From: an uncultured Nitrosospira sp.
Lineage (GTDB): Bacteria; Nitrospirota; Nitrospiria; Nitrospirales; Nitrospiraceae
Assembly: GCA_900696515.1 (NCBI GenBank)
Contig: CAADGK010000133.1
Span: forward strand, 62,001-126,000
Direction of reading: 5' to 3'
DNA: 64,000 nt
In this document: piece after piece, positions 1-8,375 of the stretch
Layout of the letters: each line of letters begins with the position of its first letter
Position numbering within the stretch: the first letter of the stretch is position 1
Position numbers and translations under genes: made by a program
Notes under the pieces: generated by a model
Told to the model about the DNA's origin: nothing
The model's database searches: none
Seen by the model: only the letters and a program-made list of their open reading frames with translations

Positions 1-1047
1 CCGCTGCTCCCGTCTTGGCACGATAAAGCCAAATCCTTCGATGGCACTCGTCTGGCTCCTTGGGAAGGCCATTGCGATCGTGGCGGTCGACGCATAGGGA
101 ATCAGATCGAGCAGGCCGCCGGCGATCGGTGTCAATGGGCGCAACAGTTCTGCCGACACATAGGCCGGCGTCGCTAGGACCAGGCTTTCGGCGGAAATAG
201 CGGAGCCGTTCTCCAGGATAAGATCGTACATCCAGCGGCCGAGTTCATGTGACCTGACCCTGAGCGCGTCGACTCGAGCCCCCAGCCTGAGTTCCACCCC
301 CTGCTGTTCTAACCGACTCGTCAAGGCTGTCACCAGATCCCCGAGGCCATTCTTCAGGCTGACAAACATCGTGCGTCTTGGTCGACCGGTTGAATTGGGA
401 GCCGCAGATTGTTTGGCGGCCATCATACCGCGGAGGATGCCGCCATGCTGCTGCTCGAGTTCAAAAAACCGTGGGAAGGTAGCCCGGAGACTCATCTGCT
501 CGGCATCTCCTGCATAGATGCCGGCCATCAGTGGCTCCAGCACCCGCTCAAACGCGAGCGCCCCAAATCGACGCCGAAGAAAATCCGCCAATGATTCGTC
601 GCCTCTTGAGGGACCTGGCGGAACAACATACTCCAGCCCCATGCGAGCCAATCCTATCCAGCTCAGCAGACCGCTCTGGAAGAAGGGGCCCAGCTGTTTG
701 GGAGCAAATGAGAGCAGGCCTTCCGGCAGATCGTGCAATCGCCCGTTGGAGAGGACAGAGGCCTTCTTGCCTGTCTCATTGGTGTTGATCAGCTGATCGG
801 CAAGTCCCAGCTTTGTACAGAGATCCAGGCCGGCCTGCTTTTGAGAGAGGAACGAGTCCGGTCCGGCCTCGGTCACGATATCGCCGACCCGATGCGTGAC
901 AATCTTCCCCCCCCAAGCTGAGTCGGATTCCAGCACCGTGCAGCGAAGAGGAACGCCGGCTTGTGTGGCTTTTTCTCGTAACGAAAAGGCGGTGGCGAGT
1001 CCAGAAATACCACCACCGACGATGACGACGGTACGTGGTCGAGTCAC
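1..1047 (-). CDS. hemY: Protoporphyrinogen oxidase, HemY type (3' end outside window)
   Basis: Oxidises protoporphyrinogen IX to protoporphyrin IX, the penultimate step of heme synthesis; a peripheral membrane flavoprotein. The 349 visible codons begin with an FAD-binding Rossmann motif (VVIVGGGISGLATAFSLR), followed by the family's conserved stretches WGGKI, EAGPDSFL and a later ADFLRRRFG...EPLMAGIYAG block. The frame is open to the window edge, so the C-terminus (about 100 residues) is missing. The GTG start shares four bases with the ferrochelatase stop (GTGA), which implies translational coupling in a hemE-hemH-hemY operon. It is not the flavodoxin-like HemG or the HemJ type. High confidence in family; the symbol hemG is also used for this type. 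Confidence 0.93.
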   Translation of the reverse strand, partial: MTRPRTVVIVGGGISGLATAFSLREKATQAGVPLRCTVLESDSAWGGKIVTHRVGDIVTEAGPDSFLSQKQAGLDLCTKLGLADQLINTNETGKKASVLSNGRLHDLPEGLLSFAPKQLGPFFQSGLLSWIGLARMGLEYVVPPGPSRGDESLADFLRRRFGALAFERVLEPLMAGIYAGDAEQMSLRATFPRFFELEQQHGGILRGMMAAKQSAAPNSTGRPRRTMFVSLKNGLGDLVTALTSRLEQQGVELRLGARVDALRVRSHELGRWMYDLILENGSAISAESLVLATPAYVSAELLRPLTPIAGGLLDLIPYASTATIAMAFPRSQTSAIEGFGFIVPRREQR

Positions 1048-1994
1048 GACGACACGGCAAGTGAGGATTCGTGGGCGGCTAGGACGTCGCGTAACGTTTC
1101 GAGGATCGCGGGAGAGTCATTCAGCATCGCCATCCGCTCCAGATGCAGGCCCTTGCGCAGAGCCAATTGCGTGAGCTCAATGTCGATATCGAACAGCGTT
1201 TCCACATGGTCGCAGATAAAGCCGACGGGTGCCACCAACATGTGGCGATGTCCCGCCTGGCAGATGGTCTCAAGCATGGCTTCGACCGTCGGTCCCAACC
1301 ACGGCTCACTAGAGCGTCCCTGACTTTGATAGGCGAAATACGTCGGTTGATTGCCTAACGCGTTGGTAACAGCCTCGACCGTCCCTTTCACTTCATCGGG
1401 ATAGGGATCATTCATCTTCACGATCCGTTCCGGCAAACTATGGGCGGTGAACAATACCGGCACCGCTGCGCGCACATCGGCTGGAAACTTTTGAAGTCCT
1501 TGCCGAATGTTCTCCACAATCGCAGCAATCAGACGCGGATGCCGATTCCAGCTCCCAACATAAGTCACGGGAGTCTGATCCGCCAGCACAGTCCGGGCTT
1601 CCTCAACCTTCTTCCGATAGGCCCCCGTGCTCAGTGACGATTGTTGCGGAGCCATACAGACGCCGATGATCTGATCCGGTGATTCCTGCAGTAACTCGGC
1701 ATAGGTATCTTTGATGAAAGGATGCCAATGCCGCAAACCGACATAGACCCGGTATCGACCATCACCGGATTCACTGAGTTGTTGCTCCAGCTTCTTCGCA
1801 ACCGCTTGTGTGATCCCGACAGCCGGTGACTTTCCACCGGTGGCACGGTACCGTTCGCGAATTTCTTCCACCAACTCGGGAGGCGTCGGTCGCCCTCCAC
1901 GTACATCGAGTAAAAACGGCTCGACATTTTCCAGGCAATCTGGGCCGCCCATCGCCATGAGCAATATCGCCGTATGACGTTGTGATTGAGACAT
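1044..1994 (-). CDS. hemH: Ferrochelatase
   Basis: Inserts ferrous iron into protoporphyrin IX to give protoheme. The 316 residues match the usual bacterial length. Visible family motifs are LLMAMGGP near the start, FTAHSLPERI with the metal-binding histidine at about residue 185, AYQSQGRSSEPWLGP, and PVGFICDHVETLFDID with the conserved glutamate at about 264. It lies between hemE (110 bp upstream) and hemY (4-base overlap downstream), so all three probably form one transcript. Nothing unusual in the sequence. Confidence 0.96.
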   Translation of the reverse strand: MSQSQRHTAILLMAMGGPDCLENVEPFLLDVRGGRPTPPELVEEIRERYRATGGKSPAVGITQAVAKKLEQQLSESGDGRYRVYVGLRHWHPFIKDTYAELLQESPDQIIGVCMAPQQSSLSTGAYRKKVEEARTVLADQTPVTYVGSWNRHPRLIAAIVENIRQGLQKFPADVRAAVPVLFTAHSLPERIVKMNDPYPDEVKGTVEAVTNALGNQPTYFAYQSQGRSSEPWLGPTVEAMLETICQAGHRHMLVAPVGFICDHVETLFDIDIELTQLALRKGLHLERMAMLNDSPAILETLRDVLAAHESSLAVSS

Positions 1995-1995
1995 T

Positions 1996-2100
1996 GATCA
2001 GCGCCCCTGAGCTGATGGCTGATAGCAGATGGCACGACCATAGCCACCGCTGCGGATATACTTCATCCCGTCAGCCATACGCCATTTGCTATATGTTCTT
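1996..2100. repeat. Imperfect palindrome between hemE and hemH
   Basis: The 110-bp gap between hemE and hemH holds an inverted repeat. The left arm (about 2008-2035) contains gctgatggctgatagcagat and the right arm (about 2067-2096) contains gtcagccatacgccatttgc. Each arm is itself made of a short repeated word. It resembles the other word-built palindromes in this window and could fold in mRNA between the two cistrons. Confidence 0.5.
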
Positions 2101-2104
2101 ATTT

Positions 2105-3130
2105 CTACCGCTGGCTGAGTTTATGCACCATGTCGATCGTTGCCGCCACATGATCGACCGGTGTCGTCGGCAGGATACCGTGGCCAAGATTGAAGATATG
2201 GCCGAGACGCCCTCCGGCTCGACGCAAAATATCTTCAACACGACGTTCGATTTCGTGGAGCGGGGCAAAGAGAGCAAGCGGATCAAGATTGCCCTGTACG
2301 GCCCGATCATGTCCAACCATAGCCCAAGCTTCATCCAGATGAACACGCCAATCGATCCCGATCACGTCACCGCCTGCTTCACGCATCTGACGCAAGATCG
2401 CCGTCGTACCGGTGCCGAAGTGAATCATCGGCACCCCTTCATGCTTGAGCCCATCGAAAATCCTCTGGACATGCGGCATCACATACTCCGCATAGTCGCC
2501 AGCCGACAGACACCCGACCCAACTGTCGAAAAGCTGAATCGCTTGCGCTCCTGCCTTGATCTGTCGACGGAGATACCCGGTAAGCACACGAGCGAACTTA
2601 TCCATCAGACGATGCCAGGCCGTGGGATCGCTGTACATCATCTGTTTGGTGTTCAGGTAATTACGCGAACCGCCGCCTTCGATGGCGTAACTCGCCAACG
2701 TGAACGGCGCGCCGGCAAATCCGATAAGCGGCACCCGCCCGTCAAGGGCACGCCGTGTTTGCCTGATGGCCTCCGCCACATAGTTCAGCTCGTCGCCGTC
2801 GATGACTTTCAGTTGATCCACCGCCGCCCGATCGCGTACCGGATTGTGGATAACCGGACCCTCGCCTGCCGCGAACTCAAGATTGAGCCCCATCGGCTCC
2901 AACGGCAGTAAGATATCCGCAAAGATAATGGCCGCATCCAGCGGGAATCGATCAATGGGCTGAAGGGTGACTTGAGCCGCCAATTCAGGCGTCTTACACA
3001 TCTCCAAGATTGAATGCTTCGCACGCAAGGTCCGATACTCGGACATGTACCGTCCGGCCTGGCGCATGAACCACACAGGGGTACAGTCAACCGGCTCACG
3101 TCGGCAGGCTTTCAAAAATCGATCATTCAT
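2105..3130 (-). CDS. hemE: Uroporphyrinogen decarboxylase
   Basis: Removes four carboxyl groups from uroporphyrinogen III to give coproporphyrinogen III. The protein starts MNDRFLKACRREPVDCTPVW and has the family signatures PVWFMRQAGRYM near residue 20 and GFAGAPFTLASYAIEGGGS near 140. Length with the ATG chosen here is 341 residues, typical for the family. A TTG 39 bp upstream would add 13 residues that do not resemble family members, so the ATG is preferred; no strong ribosome binding site decides it. First gene of the heme run hemE-hemH-hemY. Confidence 0.95.
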   Translation of the reverse strand: MNDRFLKACRREPVDCTPVWFMRQAGRYMSEYRTLRAKHSILEMCKTPELAAQVTLQPIDRFPLDAAIIFADILLPLEPMGLNLEFAAGEGPVIHNPVRDRAAVDQLKVIDGDELNYVAEAIRQTRRALDGRVPLIGFAGAPFTLASYAIEGGGSRNYLNTKQMMYSDPTAWHRLMDKFARVLTGYLRRQIKAGAQAIQLFDSWVGCLSAGDYAEYVMPHVQRIFDGLKHEGVPMIHFGTGTTAILRQMREAGGDVIGIDWRVHLDEAWAMVGHDRAVQGNLDPLALFAPLHEIERRVEDILRRAGGRLGHIFNLGHGILPTTPVDHVAATIDMVHKLSQR

Positions 3131-3284
3131 GATGGCGGCATTGTAGTGACGCAGACGGAGTCCTGTCAAACAGGCAGAGGACTCGCCGTCCCGCCTCTAA
3201 ATTTTCAGAAACTTGTCCCTCCGGAAGAGCCGGCAGAATCCTGTCGGGGTCAGGGCCATCTGGCACCGCTCACAAAAAACTGGT

Positions 3285-3312
3285 TTTACTTTCATCAGAT
3301 TCTCTGTATAAT
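3285..3312 (+). promoter_or_regulatory. Sigma-70-type promoter of the desaturase gene
   Basis: A perfect TATAAT (3307-3312) is preceded by TTTACT (3285-3290) with a 16-bp spacer. Transcription would begin near 3319, leaving a leader of about 100 nt before the desaturase ATG. The -10 match and orientation support it; the -35 match is only moderate. Confidence 0.6.
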
Positions 3313-3420
3313 ACAGTACCAACCTAATCGGGACGCTCAACTAGCTTACTTGGGACCACGGCTCCCTGTCTCCCACCACAGTGGCTTTGCCGAATCCCCC
3401 GACCTAATGAGGAGAATTGT

Positions 3421-4476
3421 ATGTCCGACGTGCAAGCATGTACACCGAGCAAGGCGCAGCAGATCTGGTATTCCTTTCTGCGCTGGTTTGACTCCTGGGC
3501 TGGCCTTGAACTGACGAAATCAGACGGACCGCCGAAGGTCGACTGGATTCGTAGTGTTCCATTTATTTTCATGCACTTAATGTGTTTCTGCGCAATTTTA
3601 GTCGGAGTGAGCTTCACTGCGGTCGCAGTGGCCATCGCGTTCTATTACATTCGCATGTTTGCGATTACCGGGTGGTACCATCGCTACTTCTCGCATCGCA
3701 CGTTCAAGACATCTCGTACCGTCCAGTTTCTCTTTGCCCTCTTAGGCAGCACCTGTACACAACGTGGTCCTCTCTGGTGGGCCGGCCACCATCGCCATCA
3801 CCATATTGCCTCCGATACCCCGGAGGATGTGCATTCTCCTCGCCAAGGGGGATTTCTGTGGTCACACATGGGCTGGATTATGTCGCAAACGTTTTATGCG
3901 CCTCGGCTCAAGAGCATTGCTGATTTTGCCAAGTTTCCGGAGTTGCGGGTTCTCGACCGCTATGATGTCCTCGTGCCCGTCTTAACCGGCGTCGGTATGT
4001 TCGGGTTCGGCAAGCTGTTGGAAGCCTATGCGCCTGAACTCGGCACCAACGGCATCCAGATGCTGATCTGGGGATACTTTATCTCGACCGTGGCGCTGTT
4101 TCACGGAACCTGTACGATCAATTCGTTGTCGCATGTCTACGGCTCACAGCGGTACGAGACCGGCGACGACAGCCGAAATAACTTCTTCCTGGCCTTAATC
4201 ACCATGGGAGAAGGCTGGCATAACAACCACCACTACTATCCGGCCTCGACCAGGCAAGGATTCTACTGGTGGGAAATCGACATGACCTATTACTGCCTGA
4301 AAGGACTCGAGTGGCTGGGATTGATCTGGGATATCCGTGACGTTCCGGAGTATGTCCGTGAGGGGAAAACCAGACAAGATTCAGACCGCAGCGTGCTCAA
4401 GAAGAAGATTGAAGCTGCAGTCAAGGCTGCGGAGCTTCCGGCGCCGCAACCGCAATTAGAACTCACACCTCCTTAG
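3421..4476 (+). CDS. Acyl-CoA (delta-9 type) fatty acid desaturase
   Basis: Membrane di-iron enzyme that introduces a double bond into saturated acyl chains, affecting membrane fluidity. All three histidine boxes are present: HRYFSH (87-92), HRHHH (124-128) and HNNHH (267-271), with hydrophobic segments between them. Length is 351 residues, usual for bacterial stearoyl-CoA-type desaturases. The ATG follows a good ribosome binding site (GAGGAG, 3409-3414). It is a single-gene unit with its own promoter. Its stop codon overlaps the stop of the convergent gene that follows. Confidence 0.92.
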   Translation: MSDVQACTPSKAQQIWYSFLRWFDSWAGLELTKSDGPPKVDWIRSVPFIFMHLMCFCAILVGVSFTAVAVAIAFYYIRMFAITGWYHRYFSHRTFKTSRTVQFLFALLGSTCTQRGPLWWAGHHRHHHIASDTPEDVHSPRQGGFLWSHMGWIMSQTFYAPRLKSIADFAKFPELRVLDRYDVLVPVLTGVGMFGFGKLLEAYAPELGTNGIQMLIWGYFISTVALFHGTCTINSLSHVYGSQRYETGDDSRNNFFLALITMGEGWHNNHHYYPASTRQGFYWWEIDMTYYCLKGLEWLGLIWDIRDVPEYVREGKTRQDSDRSVLKKKIEAAVKAAELPAPQPQLELTPP

Positions 4477-4943
4477 ACCCAATCGGATTCCGTCTTGGAC
4501 CTTGGTCGATCCGCAAACTGATCGGCCAAGGCCTCCCGAATCCGCCGGCTCTCCCCCTCGATTCCCTTTCGTTCCTCATCGGACAGCACCCACGCATCAC
4601 CGGCACTCAGTTGAAACCGAAAGTGGTCTTCATTGAGAGTAAACCATTCGACATACGGATGGGGCTCCAGGTTCGGATGTGGATCCAGCGAAATGAGGTT
4701 CACGGTTCCGATCTGAGGATTGGCCATATCACCGATCACATGCCCCGCCGTCTCATCGTCTTCAAAACGGCTGTTGCTGAATCGAATCACCTCACCCGCG
4801 ATATCAGGTTTGAAATTGCCGCGCAAATAAAAATCCACCGGCCCTACTCCCGCAAAAACGACCTGTCCGACTACCGTCCCATCCATACGGTTATCAAGAA
4901 ATCCTTCGCGTACCCACCGTCCATTGCCGAACTTCTGTGCCAT
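4473..4943 (-). CDS. Conserved hypothetical protein, 156 residues
   Basis: I do not recognise this family. The protein is soluble, acidic and has no signal peptide or membrane segment; it begins MAQKFGNGRWVREGFLDN and contains a beta-rich middle. The ATG is chosen because GAGGAGACAG directly precedes it; a GTG four codons upstream lies inside that ribosome binding site. It converges on the desaturase gene with overlapping stop codons and lies 26 bp downstream of the EamA transporter gene on the same strand, so it is probably co-transcribed with it. Confidence 0.75.
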   Translation of the reverse strand: MAQKFGNGRWVREGFLDNRMDGTVVGQVVFAGVGPVDFYLRGNFKPDIAGEVIRFSNSRFEDDETAGHVIGDMANPQIGTVNLISLDPHPNLEPHPYVEWFTLNEDHFRFQLSAGDAWVLSDEERKGIEGESRRIREALADQFADRPRSKTESDWV

Positions 4944-4969
4944 CTGTCTCCTCACTCCTGGTGAAATAA

Positions 4970-5794
4970 TCAGCCACCAAACGCTCCGATGATGACCGCC
5001 AACAGAATCAGCGCGCTACCGATCCAGCCTTGCGCATCCAACGTTTCTCCAAGAAAGTACCATGAAAGCCAGGCCGCATAGGCCGGCTCAGACGCGAATA
5101 GAAGTGCCACCTGCTGGGCCGGAACCAGTTGCTGAGCCCACATCTGTACGGCAAATGCCAGCGTCGCCAGCACCCCCGTGACAACCAATCCGGCGAGCAG
5201 AACGGGGGTGGGTGAAAACGCGCTCACTGGAGCATCTTCCCACCATGGGGCAGGGAGAAACAACAGCGTCATCGCCGTCATCTGCCAGAGAAGGAGCGAC
5301 GGGGCATCAACCTGACGAGTAAATCGCTCAAGGCAAATGATATGGCCGGCAAACGCCACGGCGCATCCCAGTGTCATGAGATCGCCTCGATTCATGGAGG
5401 TGTTTGGCTTGACGAGGAGCCACAACCCGACCACCGCGATTACGGTCGCCAAGACCGCACGCTGGTCCACTCGTAGAAGGATCAACGGCACGAAGACCAC
5501 ATAGAGGGCTGTAAGAAAGGCTGAATTGGACGCCGTGGTGTACGCGAGCCCAACGGTTTGGAGCAGGTACCCGAGAAAGAGAAATACCGTCGAAAGTGCG
5601 CCAGCGGCCAATACTGCACGGTCATGATGCAAGCGGCGGCCACTGGCGACAAACCACAAAAAGATGAGCAAGGTCCCGAGAGAAAACCGGATGAATAAGA
5701 ATGAGAGGGGGGGAATCTGCTCCAATGCCGCCTTCGTGGCGGGAAAGGTTGCACCCCAGATGAGGGTGGTCAGTAGGAGGGCGAGTCGCGGCAT
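4970..5794 (-). CDS. EamA/DMT-superfamily transporter
   Basis: Inner-membrane drug/metabolite transporter family protein; substrate unknown. The 274 residues show about ten hydrophobic segments arranged as two EamA repeats, the first starting LLLTTLIWGATFPATK and the second around GCAVAFAGHIICLERF. The N-terminal TTLIWGATFPATKAAL motif is typical of the family. It is followed after 26 bp by the 156-residue hypothetical gene on the same strand. Confidence 0.85.
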   Translation of the reverse strand: MPRLALLLTTLIWGATFPATKAALEQIPPLSFLFIRFSLGTLLIFLWFVASGRRLHHDRAVLAAGALSTVFLFLGYLLQTVGLAYTTASNSAFLTALYVVFVPLILLRVDQRAVLATVIAVVGLWLLVKPNTSMNRGDLMTLGCAVAFAGHIICLERFTRQVDAPSLLLWQMTAMTLLFLPAPWWEDAPVSAFSPTPVLLAGLVVTGVLATLAFAVQMWAQQLVPAQQVALLFASEPAYAAWLSWYFLGETLDAQGWIGSALILLAVIIGAFGG

Positions 5795-5796
5795 GA

Positions 5797-5876
5797 ATGA
5801 GAAAGTGCTGAGTCCTGAGTGCCAAGCCTAGGAGTCCGCCCGTTCACTCACAACTCAGCACCCAGCACTTCTTTTT
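5797..5876. repeat. Imperfect palindrome of GTGCTGAGT words
   Basis: Left arm 5806-5825 (contains agtgctgagtcctgagtgc) pairs imperfectly with right arm 5848-5873 (contains cactcacaactcagcaccc). Both arms are built from a degenerate 8-9-bp word. It fills the gap between the small cysteine-containing gene and the EamA gene and could act as a terminator of the former. Confidence 0.5.
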
Positions 5877-5878
5877 TT

Positions 5879-6082
5879 CTAGGGTTTGCAGAGCGGACAC
5901 AACCGTTGCCGGTTCACTCCGGCCTGTTCCATCGCCCGAGTCGCCCGCTCTTTATCAGGGTAATCAAACCATCCGCCTTCCCAAAAGTCGCTGGAAGTGG
6001 CGGTCGATGGCACTTCCGAACACCGGTCTCGGTGGAGCGTCACGCGGTCGATGGCACGGGCGATATGCAACCAGTAGATCAT
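5879..6082 (-). CDS. Small conserved hypothetical protein with C-terminal CPLC motif
   Basis: A 67-residue protein if started at MIYWLHIARAIDRVTLHRD; an upstream ATG would add 13 residues with no better ribosome binding site. It has a conserved-looking pattern with one cysteine after the first helix (HRDRC), a tryptophan/aspartate block (WEGGWFDYPD) and a final CPLC pair, which may bind a metal. The function is unknown. It points the same way as the EamA gene, separated by a palindrome. Confidence 0.55.
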   Translation of the reverse strand: MIYWLHIARAIDRVTLHRDRCSEVPSTATSSDFWEGGWFDYPDKERATRAMEQAGVNRQRLCPLCKP

Positions 6083-6157
6083 GTTAGCCGGTGAGGGTAA
6101 AGAGTGAGTGGCAAGGAGCATTCGCAGTCACGCGCCTTACCCTGCCCCCTGACCGGT

Positions 6158-6334
6158 TCACGGGAGGAGCTGCCATTCATCCTTCTCGATGAAACACTTC
6201 ACGCCGGTCTGCAGCTTTTTAACATCATCCTTCTCGAAGAGCCGCATATAGCGCTCGATTCGATCATCGTCGTCGATTCGTTCTTCCTGCATGACACCGT
6301 TATTCCCCTTGTACCGTCGAATCAGCACTGGCAT
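6158..6334 (-). CDS. Very small hypothetical protein, 58 residues
   Basis: Reads MPVLIRRYKGNNGVMQEERI and ends FIEKDEWQLLP, with an acidic centre (DDDDRIERY). A strong ribosome binding site (GGAGGGTTTCG) lies immediately before the ATG at 6334, the main evidence that it is real. It is charged and soluble with no signal or membrane segment, and contains one cysteine. It lies upstream of the 67-residue CPLC protein on the same strand. Function unknown. Confidence 0.6.
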   Translation of the reverse strand: MPVLIRRYKGNNGVMQEERIDDDDRIERYMRLFEKDDVKKLQTGVKCFIEKDEWQLLP

Positions 6335-6618
6335 CGAAACCCTCCTCTGGAGCTGGCAGTTGAGCCGCGTAAGTTGTTAAAATGAGCAGAACATCGTAAG
6401 CTGATCAGCATCGCTTGCACAAGGGCTGTTTGTCAAGATCTGAACGGATCCATTGCTGTGGCATGAAGACCCTGGCAAGCTGCAGAACGCTCGTACGGAA
6501 GAGGTCTCACTCAACTCGGTAGAACCGCGATCTTGCGAATGCTTCGTTCGGATGCATGCCCCTGACGACATGGCTGCGGAAGGGGAAGCAGGCAAGCCAA
6601 GAGAAAGGACGCGATCCT

Positions 6619-6939
6619 GTGCCACTCTATGAATACCGTTGTGGACAGTGCGAGAAGCAGTTTGAAGCCACCCAGTCCGTCTATGCCAGGGTCGAAGACA
6701 CCGAGTGTCCCCATTGCCACGCGCGGGAGGCGACGCGCCTGCTCTCTGCATTCTCATCAAATGTCGTCGGCACCCGCAAACCCGGATTCACCGAGAGCAA
6801 AGCCAAGGCCATGAACCAGGAACGAATGGAGCGATTCGTCAAACTGCCGCCGCTAAATGCCAAACGTAATGTCCCGCCGCCGAACATGTCGTCCGAATCC
6901 GAGCCCTCTTCGGCGGACCGAACCGCATCCGAGTCATAA
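6619..6939 (+). CDS. FmdB-family zinc ribbon protein
   Basis: Small regulatory-type zinc ribbon. It starts at a GTG, giving MPLYEYRCGQCEKQFE, the standard start of the family. A second cysteine pair, CPHC, follows near residue 35, so a four-cysteine zinc site is complete. The remainder (to 106 residues) is low complexity and rich in proline and serine. Upstream in-frame codons lack family similarity and were excluded; AAAGGA lies about ten bases before the GTG. It precedes the PstS-like gene by about 70 bp in the same direction. The family's precise role is not established. Confidence 0.85.
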   Translation: MPLYEYRCGQCEKQFEATQSVYARVEDTECPHCHAREATRLLSAFSSNVVGTRKPGFTESKAKAMNQERMERFVKLPPLNAKRNVPPPNMSSESEPSSADRTASES

Positions 6940-7012
6940 ACATGATAAACCGGTTTGCCGTGACTGGGATCAGCCGCACGCATCATCGTCTTCCCCGTGG
7001 CGGAGAACGGCC

Positions 7013-7834
7013 ATGACAGGACGATCGTTCGTTACTCGACTCTGTGTAGCGCTGATTCTCTTCATCTCTCCGCTCCAGGTATGGGCGCAGATTTCAGGAA
7101 ACCTGCTCATCGTCGGCAACGGCCCTGAACAAGCGACCATCGAGGCGCTGGCACGCGCCTTCGAAAAGGCCAATCCCCGTGCCTATGTCGACATACATTG
7201 GGATGAGGATTCTTCGCCGGCGCAGTTAGTTCGGACCGGCCAGGCGCAGATTGCCGTGACAGGCATAGAAGACTCGACACTGGCCGCCTCACAAATCGGC
7301 TGGGACGGCATTGGCATTGTCGTGCATCTTTCGAACTTTACCAAGGAAGTGACGACGCAACAGGTCGCCGACGTGTTTTCAGGGACAATCAGGGAATGGT
7401 CGGAACTGGGTGGTCCGGAGACGAGAATCCTGCTGATCGACCGATCCCGTACCCAGAACATCCGCGAAACGTTTGAATCCCATCTTGGAATCACCGGAAA
7501 GATTCCGAGGACTGCAACGGTCATCGGATCGGACGACACGGTCATCAAGACCGTCGTAGGCACCCTTCCGCCGCTCTCTGCCGTTGCCTATGTATCGTTG
7601 AATACCGGCCTCTCCGCCGTCTCTAACGGGGTCGCCGTCCGTCTCCTGCCTGTCGATAAGATCGAACCGGAGATTCCAACGGTCCGAGACGGGCGATACC
7701 GTCTGCGACGCCCACTGCTTCTCCTCTCGAAAAAAGACTCGAATCCTCTTATTGAAACTTTTATCGCATTTGCGCTATCTCCTCCTGGTCAAGCCATTGT
7801 GGGAGAACTCTATGTGGCCATGTCGGGCAAGTAA
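7013..7834 (+). CDS. PstS-like periplasmic substrate-binding protein
   Basis: Exported phosphate-type binding protein of 273 residues. An N-terminal signal peptide (basic start, hydrophobic stretch, cleavage near VWAQ) is followed by LLIVGNGPEQATIEALARAF, the usual first strand and helix of the PstS fold, and a QIAVTG motif. A GGAG lies 7 bases before the chosen ATG; longer in-frame starts overlap the FmdB gene and have no signal peptide. No pstCAB permease genes are adjacent, so it may be a sensor or a solitary binding protein. The ligand is unproven. Confidence 0.82.
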   Translation: MTGRSFVTRLCVALILFISPLQVWAQISGNLLIVGNGPEQATIEALARAFEKANPRAYVDIHWDEDSSPAQLVRTGQAQIAVTGIEDSTLAASQIGWDGIGIVVHLSNFTKEVTTQQVADVFSGTIREWSELGGPETRILLIDRSRTQNIRETFESHLGITGKIPRTATVIGSDDTVIKTVVGTLPPLSAVAYVSLNTGLSAVSNGVAVRLLPVDKIEPEIPTVRDGRYRLRRPLLLLSKKDSNPLIETFIAFALSPPGQAIVGELYVAMSGK

Positions 7835-7864
7835 TTCCGTCGCTTCGCGCGAAGGGAGGTGCTG

Positions 7865-8320
7865 ATGGCAATCCTGTTCCGCGTTATCTTCCTGCTTCTC
7901 TCGTGGTTGGTGTTACGTGAGGGAGAAACACGAATGACCCTCGCTGAAGAGGGTGTGGTCGTTGAGGGTGCAGGCTATACACTGCACGACGCGGAATCGA
8001 TCAAGGGGCATGACGAACAACAACTGGCGAAAGACCCCGTCTGCGACAGCAGCAGAAAGCCAAAAATCCTGCGTGTAGAACCGGACGAGGCGAAGCCAGG
8101 GCAACCGGTTACCCTCAAAGGTGAGCACTTCGGAACAAGAGAGTGTTTCCGAGGCGTGGCGTTCAGTGCGGCGGGTCTCGCCAAGATTGATTACAAATTC
8201 GTAAATGAGACGACGTTGGAAGTCATCGTACCTGAGATCCAGCCCGGCATGTCATTCATCGACATCGTCGCCGGCGGCGGCAATGCCCGCTCGAAAGCCT
8301 TTTTAGTGCAACCCAAATAA
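7865..8320 (+). CDS. Exported IPT/TIG-domain protein
   Basis: A 151-residue protein with a hydrophobic N-terminus acting as a signal or anchor, then a single Ig-like IPT/TIG domain (about residues 66-150: PKILRVEPDEAKPGQPVTLK ... VIVPEIQPGMSF). The ATG follows GGGAGG; an in-frame GTG two codons earlier is less well placed. It starts 30 bp after the PstS-like gene on the same strand and is probably co-transcribed. Such domains usually mediate surface or periplasmic interactions; the specific role is unknown. Confidence 0.75.
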   Translation: MAILFRVIFLLLSWLVLREGETRMTLAEEGVVVEGAGYTLHDAESIKGHDEQQLAKDPVCDSSRKPKILRVEPDEAKPGQPVTLKGEHFGTRECFRGVAFSAAGLAKIDYKFVNETTLEVIVPEIQPGMSFIDIVAGGGNARSKAFLVQPK

Positions 8321-8375
8321 ACGGTTTTCCCGGACGACCGAAGAGCGTCCCGGACTTGGTGGAGGCACTGCTCAC

